A stretch of 64,000 nucleotides of DNA from Kitasatospora sp. NBC_01287 (lineage in GTDB: Bacteria > Actinomycetota > Actinomycetes > Streptomycetales > Streptomycetaceae), in contig NZ_JAPEPB010000001.1 in assembly GCF_026340565.1 (NCBI RefSeq), positions 3,634,501-3,698,500 of the forward strand, read 5' to 3'. Below the pieces are notes generated by a model. That model had not been told where the DNA came from. It saw nothing but the letters and a program-made list of their open reading frames with translations, and did no database searches. Positions 16,970 to 24,776 of this stretch are shown here, piece after piece; the first letter of the stretch is position 1; each line of letters opens with the position of its first letter. The position numbers were made by a program, and so were the translations under genes.

Positions 16970-18538
16970 GTGAGCGACCTCCCCTTCGGATTCGGTGTCC
17001 CGCCCGAGGAGCCCGAGGAGGGCCAGGACCAGGGCGGCAAGAAGGACGACCAGGCGAAGTCCGGCAAGTCCGGTGACCAGCCCGAGCAGCAGCCCTTCGG
17101 CTTCGGCGGCAACCCGTTCGGTGCGCTCTTCGGCATGGGCGGCGCGCCCGGCGGCGGTGCGGGTGACAACCCGTTCGCCTCGATGATGGGCGGGCTCGAC
17201 CCGAACGACCTGGGCGCCGCCTTCCAGCAGCTCGGTCAGATGCTCTCCTTCGACGGCGGCCCGGTCAACTGGCAGCTCGCCAAGGACATCGCCCGGCAGA
17301 CCGTGGTCGCCGAGCCGGCCGAGGGCAAGCAGAAGGACCGCTCGGTGGGCGCCCCCGAGCGCACGGCCGTCGAGGAGTCGGTCCGGCTGGCCGAGCTCTG
17401 GCTGGACTCGGTCACCGAGTTCCCGTCCTCGTCCGCCACCGCCGTGGCCTGGAGCCGGGCGGAGTGGATCGAGGCCACCCTGCCGGTCTGGCAGGAGCTG
17501 GTCGACCCGGTCGCCGAGCGGGTGGGCAACGCCATGGGCGGCGTGCTGCCCGAGGAGATGCAGGCGATGGCCGGCCCGCTGATGGGCGTGATGCGCTCGA
17601 TGGGCGGCGCGATGTTCGGCACCCAGATCGGGCAGGCGCTCGGCGCGCTGGCCGCCGAGGTGCTCGGCTCCACCGACGTCGGCCTGCCGCTCGCGCCGGC
17701 CGGCAAGGCCGCGCTGCTGCCGCAGAACATCGCCGAGTTCGGCGAGGGCCTGAGCGTGCCGGCCGAGGAGGTGCGCCTCTACCTGGCCCTGCGCGAGGCC
17801 GCCCACCAGCGGCTCTTCGCCCACGTGCCGTGGCTGCGGGCCCACCTGTTCGGCGCCGTGGAGGCCTACGCCCGGGGGATCAAGGTCGACACCTCCCGGA
17901 TGGAGGAGCTGATGGGCCGCCTCGACCTGGAGAACCCCGAGGCCCTGCAGGACGCGCTGGCCGGCGGGCTGCTGCAGCCCGAGGACACCCCCGAGCAGAA
18001 GGCCGCCCTGGCCCGCCTGGAGACCGCGCTCGCGCTGGTCGAGGGCTGGGTCGACGCGGTGGTGCACGCGGCCGCCGAGCCGCACCTGCCGCAGTCCTCC
18101 GCGCTGCGCGAGACGCTGCGCCGCCGCCGGGCCACCGGCGGTCCGGCCGAGCAGACCTTCGCCACCCTGGTGGGCCTCGAACTGCGCCCGCGCCGGCTGC
18201 GCGACGCCTCCCGGCTCTGGGCCTCGCTGGCCGACGCCCGCGGCATCGAGGGCCGCGACGGGCTCTGGCAGCACCCCGACATGCTGCCCACCGCGAGCGA
18301 CCTGGACGACCCGGACGGCTTCGTGCACCGCGGTGGCGCCGAGCCGATCGAGGGCGGCCTGGACTTCGACGCGATCGACAAGCTGCTCGGCGAGGCGGCG
18401 GCCGGCAAGGCCGACGGCGCGGCGAGCGCCGGCGACGGCAAGGGCACCGGCGACGCCAAGGGCACGGGCGACGGCGACCGCGGTGACCAGCACGAGCAGG
18501 GTGACGAGCACGAGCAGAAGGACGACCCGAGCGCATGA
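16970..18538 (+). CDS. Zincin-like DUF2342 (zinc-dependent metalloprotease family) protein
   Basis: A 522-residue actinobacterial protein of the DUF2342/zincin_2 family. The N-terminal FGFGVPPEEPEEG and Gly/Phe-rich segment is followed by the conserved helical domain with VNWQLAKDIARQ and AWSRAEWIEATLPVWQELVDPVA. The putative metal site is LYLALREAAHQRLFAHVPW (Glu and His arranged as in the family, not a classic HExxH). The C-terminal tail is Gly/Asp/Lys-rich. GTG at 16970 has GAGGA 4 bases upstream; GTG at 16943 is an alternative. It overlaps the Nudix gene by 4 bases (ATGA), so the two are translationally coupled. Protease activity is by family name only. Confidence 0.85.
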   Translation: MSDLPFGFGVPPEEPEEGQDQGGKKDDQAKSGKSGDQPEQQPFGFGGNPFGALFGMGGAPGGGAGDNPFASMMGGLDPNDLGAAFQQLGQMLSFDGGPVNWQLAKDIARQTVVAEPAEGKQKDRSVGAPERTAVEESVRLAELWLDSVTEFPSSSATAVAWSRAEWIEATLPVWQELVDPVAERVGNAMGGVLPEEMQAMAGPLMGVMRSMGGAMFGTQIGQALGALAAEVLGSTDVGLPLAPAGKAALLPQNIAEFGEGLSVPAEEVRLYLALREAAHQRLFAHVPWLRAHLFGAVEAYARGIKVDTSRMEELMGRLDLENPEALQDALAGGLLQPEDTPEQKAALARLETALALVEGWVDAVVHAAAEPHLPQSSALRETLRRRRATGGPAEQTFATLVGLELRPRRLRDASRLWASLADARGIEGRDGLWQHPDMLPTASDLDDPDGFVHRGGAEPIEGGLDFDAIDKLLGEAAAGKADGAASAGDGKGTGDAKGTGDGDRGDQHEQGDEHEQKDDPSA

Positions 18539-19095
18539 TCCACACCGATGCCGTCCGCACCCTGACCGCCTGGACGACCGAGGATGCCGGGCAGGAGCTG
18601 TTGCGCCGCGACTACCTGGCCCACCTGGCGGCGCACCAGGACGGCCTGTGGCGCTCCTGCCGACCCGCGCACATCACGGCGAGCGCACTGGTGGTCGACC
18701 CGGCCGCCGGTCGGGTGCTGCTCACCCTGCACCCCAAGGTCGGGCTCTGGCTGCAGATGGGCGGCCACTGCGAGCCGGGCGACGAGACGCTCGCGGCGGC
18801 CGCGCTGCGCGAGGCGACCGAGGAGTCGGGCATCGCGGAGCTGCGGCTGGTGGCCCTGGACACGGAGCCCGCCCCGGTGCTGCTGGACCGGCACCAGGTG
18901 CGGTGCGCCGGCAAGGACCAGCCGGAGAACACCCACCTGGACGTCCAGTACCTCGCGCTGGCCCCGGCCGGCGCGCAGGAGCAGATCAGCGACGAGTCGG
19001 ACGACCTTCGCTGGTTCGGCTTCGACTCGCTGCCGGAGTTGACGGACGCCTCGCTGCGGCGCTTGGTGGAGCTGGCGCGGAAGCGGGTGGGCTGA
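18535..19095 (+). CDS. NUDIX hydrolase
   Basis: A 186-residue Nudix pyrophosphohydrolase. The Nudix box is GGHCEPGDETLAAAALREATEESGI, with one more residue between Gly and the first Glu than the textbook spacing. Preceding strands LLTLHPKVGLWLQMGG are typical of the actinobacterial group. The start ATG overlaps the stop of the upstream zincin-like gene. The substrate (nucleotide, cofactor or oxidised nucleotide) cannot be told. Confidence 0.9.
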   Translation: MIHTDAVRTLTAWTTEDAGQELLRRDYLAHLAAHQDGLWRSCRPAHITASALVVDPAAGRVLLTLHPKVGLWLQMGGHCEPGDETLAAAALREATEESGIAELRLVALDTEPAPVLLDRHQVRCAGKDQPENTHLDVQYLALAPAGAQEQISDESDDLRWFGFDSLPELTDASLRRLVELARKRVG

Positions 19096-19125
19096 GCCGC
19101 CTGGTCCACCTGACCGGTTGGTTGG

Positions 19126-19155
19126 GGTGGGCCGGCCGGAGGTGGGCCGGCCGGA
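19126..19155. repeat. 15-bp perfect tandem duplication
   Basis: GGTGGGCCGGCCGGA at 19126-19140 is repeated exactly at 19141-19155, between the convergent Nudix and YgjP-like genes. Confidence 0.85.
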
Positions 19156-19175
19156 GGGGTGGTTGACGGGCCGGG

Positions 19176-19958
19176 TCAGCCGCAGGCTTCGCCCGGCTCC
19201 GCCTGCTCGGCCGCCTCGTCCTCGGACGGGCCGGCCGCCCGGGCACCGGGGATGTGCGGCAGCCGGGCGGCGGCGGCCACGCCCTCCAGGTAGCCACGGG
19301 CCCGCTCGGTGCGCGGATAGGCCTCCAGCAGCGCCCAGAAGCGCGGGCCGTGGTCCGGCACCAGCAGATGGGCCAGCTCGTGCAGCAGCACGTAGTCGAG
19401 CACGTACTCCGGCATGCCCTGGAGGCGGTGGGAGAGCCTGATGGTGCGCTCGCTGGGGGTGCAGGAGCCCCAGCGGGAGTTCTGGTTGGTGACCCAGCGG
19501 ACCTGGTCGGGGCGGGCGCGGCCGGCGAGGTAGGCGGCGGAGAGCCGGCCGGCCCGCTCGGTCAGCGCGTCGTCGCCGAGGGTGCGGCGGCTCTCCTGGG
19601 CGGCCAGCTTGTCGAGCATCTGGGCCACCCAGCGCTGCTCCTCGGCCGATGACATCCGGGCCGGGATCAGCACGATCGTGCGATCGCCCTCGCGGTAGGC
19701 GGAGACGGTGCGGCTGCGGCGGGCGCTGCGGCGGACCTCGACGGGGCCGCGCTGGACGTGCGCGCCCCCGGCGGGCGACTCCCCTGGCCCCTGGTGCACG
19801 GCCTGGGCCTGGTTGGGGTGGGCCTGGTTGGGGTGGGCCTGACTCGGACGGGCCGCGCCCGGCCGCCCACGCGTACCGGGCGTCGCGACTCCCGACCCGG
19901 CCGCGGCACGGGCACGCCGAGGCGACGCCGGGGGCTGGGAGTCCCGTTCGGCTGCCAT
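19176..19958 (-). CDS. YgjP/SprT-like metal-dependent hydrolase (M48-type)
   Basis: A 260-residue protein of the YgjP (DUF45) group. The zinc motif HELAH sits in YVLLHELAHLLVPDHGPRFW, and the family segment WVTNQNSRWGSCTPSERTIRLSHRLQGMP precedes it. The N-terminal 90 residues are low complexity, with HPNQA repeats produced by a 15-bp DNA repeat near 19800-19850, and are probably disordered. The start ATG at 19958 gives MAAERDSQPP; true initiation could be further in. No signal peptide. Peptidase activity is inferred from the fold. It is convergent with the Nudix gene. Confidence 0.85.
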   Translation of the reverse strand: MAAERDSQPPASPRRARAAAGSGVATPGTRGRPGAARPSQAHPNQAHPNQAQAVHQGPGESPAGGAHVQRGPVEVRRSARRSRTVSAYREGDRTIVLIPARMSSAEEQRWVAQMLDKLAAQESRRTLGDDALTERAGRLSAAYLAGRARPDQVRWVTNQNSRWGSCTPSERTIRLSHRLQGMPEYVLDYVLLHELAHLLVPDHGPRFWALLEAYPRTERARGYLEGVAAAARLPHIPGARAAGPSEDEAAEQAEPGEACG

Positions 19959-20217
19959 GGCACACGACGGTACCCGCTGGCACTGACAGAAGTCCGCTGC
20001 CCCGGCCGAATTGTTTTCAAGAATGATCACGGGCGGGCCGGGTTCGGCCGATGGCCGGGCCAACTTCGATCCTTGCCGAATGAGCTGCTGAAAGGCCCAT
20101 CCGCTTTTCTCCACTGCCTGTGGATAACCGGCTTGGCGATTCCTCGCTCCTGGGGCAGTCTTTGCTCACGGAATGCGATCGATCAATTCCAATCGGTCAC
20201 CGCGAGAAGAGGTCGCC

Positions 20218-21330
20218 ATGCGTCCGATGCTGAAGTCCGCGCTGTCCCGGGTCTGGCGCGATCAGGAGACCCTGCAGTTCGGCACCGCGCCCGAGCGGGC
20301 CCACGTGGTGGACCAGGCCGACGAACAGTTCTGCGCCTTCCTCGCCCTGCTCGACGGCGAGCGGGACGAGCCGGCCGTGGCAGCCGCCGCCGAGGGGCTC
20401 GGTCTGGCCCCCGCCTATGTCGCGCAGGCACTCCACTCGCTGGCCGAAACCGGCCTGCTGGACGACGCGGTGGCCGTCGAGGCGGCGCTCGCCGAACTGC
20501 CACCGAGCCGCCGGGAGCTGCTGGGGCCCGATCTCGCCTCACTCTCGCTGCTCCATCCCCGACCGGGTGGCGGCGCCGAGGCGCTGGCCCGGCGGGCGGG
20601 GCTGGTGGTGGAGGTTCGCGGCGCGGGGCGGGTGGGCGCGGCGGTGGCGGCGGTGCTGGCGGCGGCCGGGGTGGGCCGGGTGCGGGTGCTGGACCAGGGC
20701 AGGGTGCTGCCCGGGGACTGCTCGCCAGGCGGCATCCCGGCCCAGGAGATCGGGCGGACCAGGGCGGCGGCCGCCCTGGAGGCGGTGCGGCGGGCAGCGG
20801 GGGCCCGGGCGAGTGCGGGCGCCGGGGCGGGGCCTGGCGCACCACCGGGCCGGCGGCGCGAAGCGGGCGGCCCCGCCGGGCGGCTGCCCGATCTGGTGGT
20901 GCTGGCCCCTCGGGACGGCAGCGGTGCCTATGCGGGCGATGCCGTCGAGGCGCACGCGCTGATGCAGGCGGGCACCCCGCACCTCTACCTCGGGGTGGTC
21001 GAGCACCTGGGGGTTGTCGGGCCGCTGGTGCTGCCCGGCGCCTCCGCCTGCGGCCGCTGCCTCGGCCTCACCCGCACCGACCAGGACGCGGCCTGGCCGC
21101 GGCTGCTCGCCCAGCTCACCGCGGCCGGGCCCGCCCGGCCGCGGGAGGTGGCCTGCGATGGCGCGGTGGCCACGGCGGTGGCGGGGCTGGCCGGGCTGCA
21201 CGCGCTGCTGCTGCTCGACGGGGTGCGGCCGCCGAGTGTGGACGGCTGGTGCGAGGTCTCCGCGCTGGACGGCATGGTGCGGCGGCTCCGGCTGCCGCCG
21301 CACACCGACTGCGGCTGCTTCTGGCGCTGA
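20218..21330 (+). CDS. Orphan ThiF-family (E1-like) protein with N-terminal winged-helix/RRE-like region
   Basis: A 370-residue protein. Residues 1-90 (VVDQADEQFCAFLALLDG and ALHSLAETGLLDD) look like a winged helix or RiPP-recognition element. Residues about 140-360 are a ThiF Rossmann domain (VRGAGRVGAAVAAVLAAAGV then VRVLDQGRV). The canonical SNLxRQ motif with its catalytic Arg is replaced by CSPGGIPAQ, so adenylation may be lost. Cysteines CGRC and CGC near the C-terminus could bind zinc. ATG at 20218 has AGAGG upstream. It resembles partner proteins of azol(in)e RiPP cyclodehydratases, but no YcaO, precursor or dehydrogenase gene is nearby, so the role is unknown. An 11-bp repeat array covers its stop codon. 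Confidence 0.8.
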   Translation: MRPMLKSALSRVWRDQETLQFGTAPERAHVVDQADEQFCAFLALLDGERDEPAVAAAAEGLGLAPAYVAQALHSLAETGLLDDAVAVEAALAELPPSRRELLGPDLASLSLLHPRPGGGAEALARRAGLVVEVRGAGRVGAAVAAVLAAAGVGRVRVLDQGRVLPGDCSPGGIPAQEIGRTRAAAALEAVRRAAGARASAGAGAGPGAPPGRRREAGGPAGRLPDLVVLAPRDGSGAYAGDAVEAHALMQAGTPHLYLGVVEHLGVVGPLVLPGASACGRCLGLTRTDQDAAWPRLLAQLTAAGPARPREVACDGAVATAVAGLAGLHALLLLDGVRPPSVDGWCEVSALDGMVRRLRLPPHTDCGCFWR

Positions 21331-21391
21331 CCAGCGGCTGGGCAGGGGCTGACCAGGGGCTGAGCAGCGGCTGAGCAGGGGCTGACCAGGG
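21326..21391 (+). repeat. Six 11-bp tandem repeats over the ThiF-like gene stop codon
   Basis: Six contiguous 11-bp units (GCTGACCAGCG, GCTGGGCAGGG, GCTGACCAGGG, GCTGAGCAGCG, GCTGAGCAGGG, GCTGACCAGGG). The first contains the stop codon TGA at 21328-21330. Confidence 0.9.
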
Positions 21392-21571
21392 ACACAGCCG
21401 CAACCGCTCGGCAGCCGACCGGCCTGCCGCCCCGGGCCGACGATCACGAAACCCACGGCCCGGGCCCCGGCCGGGTCTTGAAGGAGAACGGGCACAATGA
21501 CGTAGTGACCGCCGTCCCCCAGCCGCCGCAGCCGCGGTGACTGTCGGCGCATGTTCGATTGGGAGGCCCTG

Positions 21572-22903
21572 GTGAGCGATCTTCCGCGCAAGGCTGTGAC
21601 CCGCACGGCAAGGCTCGCCGCCCTGCCGTTGGGGATAGCGGGGCGGGCCACGCTCGGGCTGGGCAAGCGGATCGGCGGCCGGTCGGCCGAGGTCGTCACC
21701 GCCGAACTCCAGCAGGCCACCGCCGACCAGCTGTTCAAGGTCCTCGGTGAGCTGAAGGGAGGCGCGATGAAGTTCGGGCAGGTCCTCTCGGTCTTCGAGG
21801 CGGCCCTGCCGGAGGAGGTGGCCGGCCCCTACCGGGCCGCCCTGACGAAACTTCAGGACGCGGCTCCGCCGATGCCTGCTGCCTCGGTGCACACCGCGCT
21901 GTCCCAGCGGCTCGGCCGGGACTGGCGGGCCAACTTCCGCAGCTTCGATGACCGCCCGGCCGCGGCGGCCTCGATCGGCCAGGTCCACCGGGCGGTCTGG
22001 CAGGACGGGCGGCAGGTCGCGGTCAAGGTCCAGTACCCCGGGGCCGGCGACGCGTTGCTCTCCGACCTCGCCCAACTCAGCCGGGTGGCCTGGCTGCTCG
22101 GCCCGCTGATCCCGGGCCTGGACATCAAGCCGCTGATCACCGAGCTGCGAAGCCGGGTCGCCGAGGAACTGGACTACGCCCTGGAGGCCGAAGCCCAGCG
22201 GGTGCACGCCGAGGAGTTCGCGGGCGATCCGGACATCATGGTGCCGGCCGTGGTCGCCCAGGCCGACCAGGTGCTGGTGACGGAGTGGCTGGAGGGCACC
22301 CCGCTGGCCGAGGTGATCACCGGTGGCACCAAGGCCGAACGCGACCGGGCCGGGCATCTGCTGGCCCGCTTCCTCTTCGCCGGCCCGGCCCGCACCGGTC
22401 TGCTGCACGCCGACCCGCACCCGGGTAACTTCCGCCTGCTGAAGGACGACGGACCGGCCGCCGGCTGGCGGCTCGGAGTGATGGACTTCGGCACGGTCGA
22501 CCGGCTGCCCAGCGGACTGCCCGCACCGATCGGCAACTCGCTGCGGATGGCCCTGGCCGGGGACGCGGTCGGGGTGCTGGACATGCTGCGCGCCGAGGGC
22601 TTCGTGAAACCCACCATCGAACTCGACCCGGACGCGGTGCTCGACTACCTGCTCCCGATCATCGAGCCGGCCGCGGTGGACGACTTCCACTTCACCCGGG
22701 CCTGGATGCGCGCCCAGGCCGCCCGGATCGCCGACCCCCGCTCCCCCGCCTCCAACCTGGGCAAGCAGCTCAACCTGCCCCCGGACTACCTGCTGATCCA
22801 CCGGGTCACGCTGAGCACCATCGGGGTGCTCTGCCAGCTCGGCGCCCAGGCCCCGTTCCGCAGCGAGATGCTCACCTGGCTCCCCGGATTCGCCGAGGAG
22901 TGA
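21572..22903 (+). CDS. AarF/UbiB (ABC1) family atypical kinase
   Basis: A 443-residue ABC1/UbiB-type protein. Visible motifs: the KxGQ signature in GGAMKFGQVLS, the Ala-rich nucleotide loop AAAASIGQVHRAVW, invariant Lys in VAVKVQYPG, the ExD-type ELDYALEAEAQ, catalytic loop HADPHPGNF and DFGTVDRLP. Family members act in quinone or lipid homeostasis as ATPase/kinase-like proteins; the actinobacterial target is unknown. GTG at 21572 has GGGAGG 5 bases upstream and matches homologous starts, so it is preferred to the ATG at 21551. The gene stands alone and is closed by a strong hairpin. Confidence 0.92.
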   Translation: MSDLPRKAVTRTARLAALPLGIAGRATLGLGKRIGGRSAEVVTAELQQATADQLFKVLGELKGGAMKFGQVLSVFEAALPEEVAGPYRAALTKLQDAAPPMPAASVHTALSQRLGRDWRANFRSFDDRPAAAASIGQVHRAVWQDGRQVAVKVQYPGAGDALLSDLAQLSRVAWLLGPLIPGLDIKPLITELRSRVAEELDYALEAEAQRVHAEEFAGDPDIMVPAVVAQADQVLVTEWLEGTPLAEVITGGTKAERDRAGHLLARFLFAGPARTGLLHADPHPGNFRLLKDDGPAAGWRLGVMDFGTVDRLPSGLPAPIGNSLRMALAGDAVGVLDMLRAEGFVKPTIELDPDAVLDYLLPIIEPAAVDDFHFTRAWMRAQAARIADPRSPASNLGKQLNLPPDYLLIHRVTLSTIGVLCQLGAQAPFRSEMLTWLPGFAEE

Positions 22904-22930
22904 CCAGGAGCCCCCGCGCTCCCACGGAAC

Positions 22931-22971
22931 GGCGCTGCCCGGCCCCCGCATCGCGGGAGCCGGGCAGCGCC
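22931..22971 (+). terminator. Hairpin terminator of the AarF-like gene
   Basis: A 12-bp stem (22931-22942 with 22960-22971) extended by an inner CCCGC/GCGGG stem, 28 bases past the stop codon. Confidence 0.85.
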
Positions 22972-23119
22972 GTGTCGGGAAGGTCCAGCGGACCGGGCGG
23001 ACCGGGCGCGGCGGCCTCCTCGGCCCGCCGCGGGTGCGGCGTCCGGCGTGCCGTCAAAGGCGGGCGCCCAGGACCCGTACGGCCCCAGGGGTCTGCACGA
23101 CCCTGGGTGTCCGGACCTG

Positions 23120-23175
23120 GTGCCGCGTCAGGCAACCTTCGCTCCTTGACGGGCAAAAGTTGCCTGACGCGGCAC
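23120..23175 (-). terminator. 17-bp perfect inverted repeat at the 3' end of a small gene
   Basis: GTGCCGCGTCAGGCAAC (23120-23136) is perfectly inverted at 23159-23175 around a 22-base loop that itself contains a partial AAG/CTT match. Its right arm touches the stop codon of the minus-strand gene at 23175. It is most simply a terminator. The region 22972-23119 shows no gene. Confidence 0.65.
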
Positions 23176-23432
23176 TAGAGCACCGCCACCGCGAGGGCCT
23201 TGCGGGCCCGCAGCGAGGCGCGCTCCGCCTTGCGTCGCAGGCGCAGGGCGCGGACCAAGCGTTGGTCCTCCGCCTCCTGGAGGCGTTCTTGCATATGGGC
23301 GCGGGCCAGGTTTTCTTGCATGAGATGCATCTCAAGGGTCCTGTTCTGGATCGAGAGTTCAGTGGTCTGCTCGGCTCGGGCGCGAGGCCCTGCGGTGATC
23401 GCCATGTGGTGGTCCTGCTCGTGGTGCGTCAT
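23175..23432 (-). CDS. Small charged coiled-coil protein next to wblC
   Basis: An 85-residue, highly charged, helical protein with no recognised domain. The core QNRTLEMHLMQENLARAHMQERLQEAEDQRLVRALRLRR has heptad-like spacing, and the C-terminus is Arg/Ala-rich (AERASLRARKALAVAVL). The start is uncertain: ATG at 23432 (MTHHEQDHHM) or ATG at 23405, which has AGGA 7 bases upstream. It lies 117 bases downstream of wblC on the same strand, so it may be co-regulated with it. The function is unknown. Confidence 0.65.
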   Translation of the reverse strand: MTHHEQDHHMAITAGPRARAEQTTELSIQNRTLEMHLMQENLARAHMQERLQEAEDQRLVRALRLRRKAERASLRARKALAVAVL

Positions 23433-23548
23433 CGGATAGGTGGTCTGTGCCGCCGCATCAGCCTGGGCAAGGGCGATGCGAACGGAGTGGCGCAGTGCGC
23501 CGCCCGCCGGGGGGCAATCCCGGTGGACTTTCGCTGCTCGGTGCGGGT

Positions 23549-23920
23549 TCACGCCATGACCTCGGTCTTGCGCGGGCGGCCACGCGGCCGCTTGCGGGCC
23601 ACCACGACGCCCTGGACGAAGAGCTCGCCACCCCAGACGCCCCACGGCTCGCGACGGTCGAGGGCGCCGGCCAGGCAGGCCTCCTTGACCGGGCAGGTGC
23701 CGCAGAGGGACTTCGCGTACTCCACGTCGGCCGGGGTCTCGGCGAAGAAGACCTCAGGGTCGAAGGAGCGGCACGGGATGGGAGCGCCGAGGGTCTCGGC
23801 GTCGTCGAGCGCGGTGATCTGCATGAGAGAACCTTCCGGAGGGGGGAACTGAGCGGGCGGGGCCTGGGTCGGCGTTGTCGGCGGTACTGACGGGAGGGGC
23901 GGTGTGATGACCGTGGACAC
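23549..23920 (-). CDS. wblC: WhiB-family iron-sulfur regulator WblC/WhiB7
   Basis: A 123-residue WhiB-like transcription factor that, with sigma HrdB, activates intrinsic antibiotic-resistance genes after ribosome stress. Four cluster cysteines are visible (PCRSF, SLCGTC, EACLAG). The GVWGG turn follows in REPWGVWGGELF, and a C-terminal AT-hook RPRGRPRK identifies the WblC/WhiB7 subfamily. GTG at 23920 retains a Pro-rich N-terminus as in homologues and has GAGGAAG 9 bases upstream. ATG at 23824 (MQITALDD), with GGAAGG 5 bases upstream, is a serious alternative. The hairpin-rich leader upstream suggests attenuation control. Confidence 0.93.
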   Translation of the reverse strand: MSTVITPPLPSVPPTTPTQAPPAQFPPPEGSLMQITALDDAETLGAPIPCRSFDPEVFFAETPADVEYAKSLCGTCPVKEACLAGALDRREPWGVWGGELFVQGVVVARKRPRGRPRKTEVMA

Positions 23921-24027
23921 TGGTGGCGTCTTCCTCGTCTTGGTTGTGGTTCCGGTCCAGCTGACTGGTCGGGCTGGACCGGAGGCCCCGAAGGGCCTGG
24001 TGGTCTGTCGTACCGGACAAAACAGAA
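23921..24027 (-). promoter_or_regulatory. Hairpin-rich leader of wblC
   Basis: Between the attenuator-like terminator and the GTG start lie two hairpins: a 10-bp perfect stem (23952-23961 with 23973-23982) and GGCCC-CGAA-GGGCC (23984-23997). Structured leaders that couple whiB7/wblC expression to translation of an upstream ORF are established in mycobacteria and streptomycetes. The specific alternative pairings here are inferred. Confidence 0.55.
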
Positions 24028-24062
24028 GGGCCGCGGATCCCGGTGTACGGGTTCCGCGGCCC
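24028..24062 (-). terminator. Terminator/attenuator hairpin upstream of wblC
   Basis: A 10-bp GC stem (24028-24037 with 24053-24062) plus an inner CCCG/CGGG stem, followed on the minus strand by TTCTGTTTTG, a true U-tract rare in this genome. A second 8-bp hairpin (24075-24082 with 24086-24093) overlaps the stop codon of the upstream gene. It either ends the upstream gene or attenuates read-through into wblC. Confidence 0.75.
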
Positions 24063-24087
24063 TGGAGTGCGCCGACCTGAGGGTTCC

Positions 24088-24567
24088 TCAGGTTCGTTCT
24101 CTCCAGGGTTCAGGCCCGCGGAAGGCCCGGATCCGGACGGCCTCGGCGCCGATAAAGGCGACCTTGGCCTGGTTGATCAGCTGCTCGTCCTGCTTCTGGG
24201 CTGCTCCGGCACCGTCGACCAGCAGATAGGCGCCATGCTTGGCCGCCGCTTCCACTGCCTTCGGTGCCTTGGTCGGTCGCTCATCGCGCATCACACGCGA
24301 GGAGTCGGCGACAGAGACCCAGCCGAGGGACAGACCGGTCTCGACACTGGTCCCCCTACCGCCGCCGGTCAGCACACTGGTGCGCAGGGCACCGGTGGCA
24401 CCGGTCAGGTCGAGGGGAGTGGCGTCGAGGCCCAGACCGCCGCGGACGCCGGACAGCGTGACTCCACCGGGGCGGGCACCGGGGGTGCCGCCGCCGAACA
24501 CGGAGAGACGCGGGCAAGCGGAAACAGCGGCCTGGCCAGTCAGTTTGGTGTTCATCTGGATCGTCAC
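24088..24567 (-). CDS. Hypothetical protein upstream of wblC
   Basis: A 159-residue protein I do not recognise. The GTG start (VTIQMNTKLTGQ) has GAGAGGAGG 8 bases upstream, so it is very likely translated. The N-terminal half is Gly/Thr-rich (VFGGGTPGARPGGVTLSGVRGG). The C-terminal half is helical and charged, with KAPKAVEAAAKHGAYLLVDGAGAAQKQDEQLI. No signal peptide or membrane helix. It sits between uvrD2 and wblC on the same strand, and its stop codon lies inside a small hairpin that precedes the wblC attenuator. Read-through transcription may couple it to wblC. Confidence 0.75.
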   Translation of the reverse strand: MTIQMNTKLTGQAAVSACPRLSVFGGGTPGARPGGVTLSGVRGGLGLDATPLDLTGATGALRTSVLTGGGRGTSVETGLSLGWVSVADSSRVMRDERPTKAPKAVEAAAKHGAYLLVDGAGAAQKQDEQLINQAKVAFIGAEAVRIRAFRGPEPWRERT

Positions 24568-24776
24568 TGTCTTCGCCTCCTCTCGGCGTCTCGCGGTGCC
24601 CAGTCTCCCGGGCTCCGGTATTCGGATATTCGGTCGGTCCTGCTGTCCTGCGGTGAAGCAGGGTCATGCGGTGGTACGCAGGGGAAAGCTGTTCCAGGAG
24701 AGCTCCCGAGCAGCTTCGCGGCCTCGTCCCCTTGACCGCTCCGGCAGGCTATTGCGCATCATGCACAGCGCGCAAA

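Noticed and set aside
20218..21330. A RiPP (azole) biosynthetic cluster around the ThiF-like gene
   Set aside because: No YcaO, dehydrogenase, protease or precursor-like ORF was found on either strand nearby.
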